The notes under the pieces are model-generated. The model had not been told where the DNA came from, made no database searches, and saw nothing but the letters and a program-made list of their open reading frames with translations. This document shows positions 62,958-64,000 of a stretch of 64,000 bases of DNA, one piece after another; positions within the stretch are counted from its first letter, which is position 1; every line of letters begins with the position of its first letter. The position numbers were made by a program, and so were the translations under genes. The DNA comes from Massilia sp. METH4 (GTDB lineage Bacteria; Pseudomonadota; Gammaproteobacteria; Burkholderiales; Burkholderiaceae_D), in NCBI RefSeq assembly GCF_037094685.1, contig NZ_CP146614.1, positions 5,022,001-5,086,000 on the forward strand, read 5' to 3'.

Positions 62958-63003
62958 TCATTCCCCCAATTGATTAATCCCTGGATCCAGGGAGCGCTGA
63001 TTT

Positions 63004-63106
63004 AGAGCGCCTAACAAAACCCCCATGGCTGCGTTGCAGCGTCTCGCCGTACAAGTGTACTGTCTTCGACGCCGCGCCTTGCCCTGCGGGTTTTGTTAGG
63101 CGCTCT
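63004..63106. repeat. 103-bp inverted-repeat element
   Basis: 19-bp perfect arms (63004-63022 and 63088-63106), containing GCGCCTAACAAAACCC and its complement, flank 65 bp that include GTACAAGTGTAC. Looks like a short mobile or REP-like element upstream of the TonB receptor gene. No coding capacity. Confidence 0.85.
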
Positions 63107-63331
63107 TACTCATGGCGGCGATCCTGGCTTGGGGCCAATCTCATCAACCAGCAATAAACCAGCGCTTCCCCGGCGGAGTTGCCAATTAAACCCGCCAGCA
63201 CATCGTCGCAGCCGATGAGCTTGGTCTCGCTTTTACACTAGCCGGGCCGGGGCAATTAATCAATTGTTTTGGGAATATTTTGTCTTCGCAGCAGGAATGT
63301 GTAAAAAATAACACACTCCCGCAATAAGCAG

Positions 63332-63351
63332 GCGCCCCGCGGACGGGGCGC
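63332..63351 (-). terminator. GC-rich hairpin after cyanophycinase gene
   Basis: GCGCCCCG-TCCG-CGGGGCGC (minus-strand sense) is an 8-bp stem 23 bp downstream of the cyanophycinase stop. No T-run follows. Possible terminator or 3'-end stabiliser. Confidence 0.45.
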
Positions 63352-63374
63352 GCTATCGCCGCGCCGCCGGCCTT

Positions 63375-64000
63375 TCAGTACCAGTCGGCGGGATATAACA
63401 AGCCCGAGGTGACGTCCATATGCTGGTATAAAGGCACACCGGTCCAGTCGGTGAGATTGAAGACGGTATTCGAATCGGCCAGCTTGCGCACCTCGACGTT
63501 GGAGATTGTCAGCGGTGTTTTCGGGCTGCATACGCTGGGCGGCACGGATGGGCGGACGAAATAGACCGCGCTTTCGGTGCTGGTCGTATCGTTGGTGACC
63601 CGTTTTGCGGTGACAGGCTTGCCGCTGCCATTTCCCTGCACCAGCAATGCGGTCTCGACGCTGATGCCGATCCCCCGCGCGGTCGAATTGCCGCTGGCCG
63701 ATGCCGGCAATACGCCGCCCGCGCAGCCGAAGCTGCCACCCGGCGTTGTCGACGGCGCCACGATCCGCGAGATGAAGGTGATGAAGCGGCCCATCCGGTC
63801 GCGGCTGTCGAAATGCGAGTCGAAAATCATCGAGGCGAGCGCCGGCGGGGCGATGAAGCCGCCTTGCAGGCTCAATGGATTCGGGTCGAAGGTAATGTCC
63901 TTGTAATAAGGGTCGAGCATTGCCAGCTCCGACGTGGCGGATTTGTAGAGGGCCGAGTAATCGAATTGCCCGAGCACTGCCAGCCCGGCGCTCGTGCCGC
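63375..64000 (-). CDS. Cyanophycinase-like peptidase (S51 family), 5' end outside window
   Basis: About 208 visible C-terminal codons. The frame opens at the window edge in GTSAGLAVLG, the nucleophile elbow (GxSAG) of S51 peptidases. It continues with FDSHFDSRDRMGRFITF (the DSHF/DQHF-type His region) and GIGISVETALLVQGNG, both typical of cyanophycinases, which cleave the Asp-Arg polymer cyanophycin into dipeptides. The tail VPLYQHMDVTSGLLYPADW is unlike the short intracellular CphB and fits secreted CphE-type enzymes. Signal peptide not visible. Confidence 0.85.
   Translation of the reverse strand, partial: GTSAGLAVLGQFDYSALYKSATSELAMLDPYYKDITFDPNPLSLQGGFIAPPALASMIFDSHFDSRDRMGRFITFISRIVAPSTTPGGSFGCAGGVLPASASGNSTARGIGISVETALLVQGNGSGKPVTAKRVTNDTTSTESAVYFVRPSVPPSVCSPKTPLTISNVEVRKLADSNTVFNLTDWTGVPLYQHMDVTSGLLYPADWY

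Overview
The window is GC-rich, densely packed proteobacterial chromosome. Gene content (class I PHA synthase with PhaR, BamD beside RluD and PgeF, RimO, a complete MSHA pilus locus, TonB receptor, cyanophycinase-like hydrolase) and TACAAT-type -10 boxes point to a betaproteobacterium of the Oxalobacteraceae, most like Massilia/Duganella. That placement is inference; no rRNA or other marker gene is present. No tRNA, rRNA or CRISPR array was seen.

Region 1 (1-14469, minus strand) is one tightly overlapping transcription unit for a type IV pilus/type II secretion-like machine: ABC ATPase, ExeA/MshM-like AAA+ ATPase, MshL-like secretin, TPR protein, GspE/PilB-like ATPase, GspF/PilC-like platform protein, PilM/N-, PilO- and PilP-like proteins, two paralogous atypical pseudopilins, an ABC-2 permease, a TPR-like membrane protein and a prepilin cut by the window edge. 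The ABC ATPase and permease lie at opposite ends of the operon, an arrangement reminiscent of the Myxococcus PilGHI transporter.

Region 2 (14632-30990, plus strand) is a complete MSHA-type pilus locus in the order mshE, G, F, A, C, D, O, P, Q, then I, an I2/PilN-like gene, J, K, L, M, N. The two machines are head to head across 162 bp and are paralogous for most core components.

Region 3 (about 31000-36630) has visibly lower GC and looks acquired or decaying: a VOC protein, a small orphan, an orphan histidine kinase, an IS66 fragment inside an IS3-like fragment, a frameshifted GlxA/FtrA-type regulator and a divergent metallo-beta-lactamase-fold protein.

Region 4 (36631-47724) is mostly core: HD-like protein, aminotransferase, PIN protein, YaaA, BamD, RluD, PgeF, PhaC, PhaR, a LysR regulator and a divergent NAD(P)H oxidoreductase. 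Region 5 (47725-52177) is a carbohydrate ABC transporter behind a LacI-type palindromic operator. Region 6 (52535-64000) holds RimO, cystathionine beta-lyase, a diheme cytochrome c protein, small redox and membrane genes, TspO, a type III CoA transferase, a TonB-dependent receptor and a partial cyanophycinase.

Three families of structured intergenic repeats occur: 71-bp tandem units after bamD, composite mirror-image hairpins at three gene ends between 47.8 and 56.9 kb, and a 103-bp inverted-repeat element upstream of the TonB receptor.
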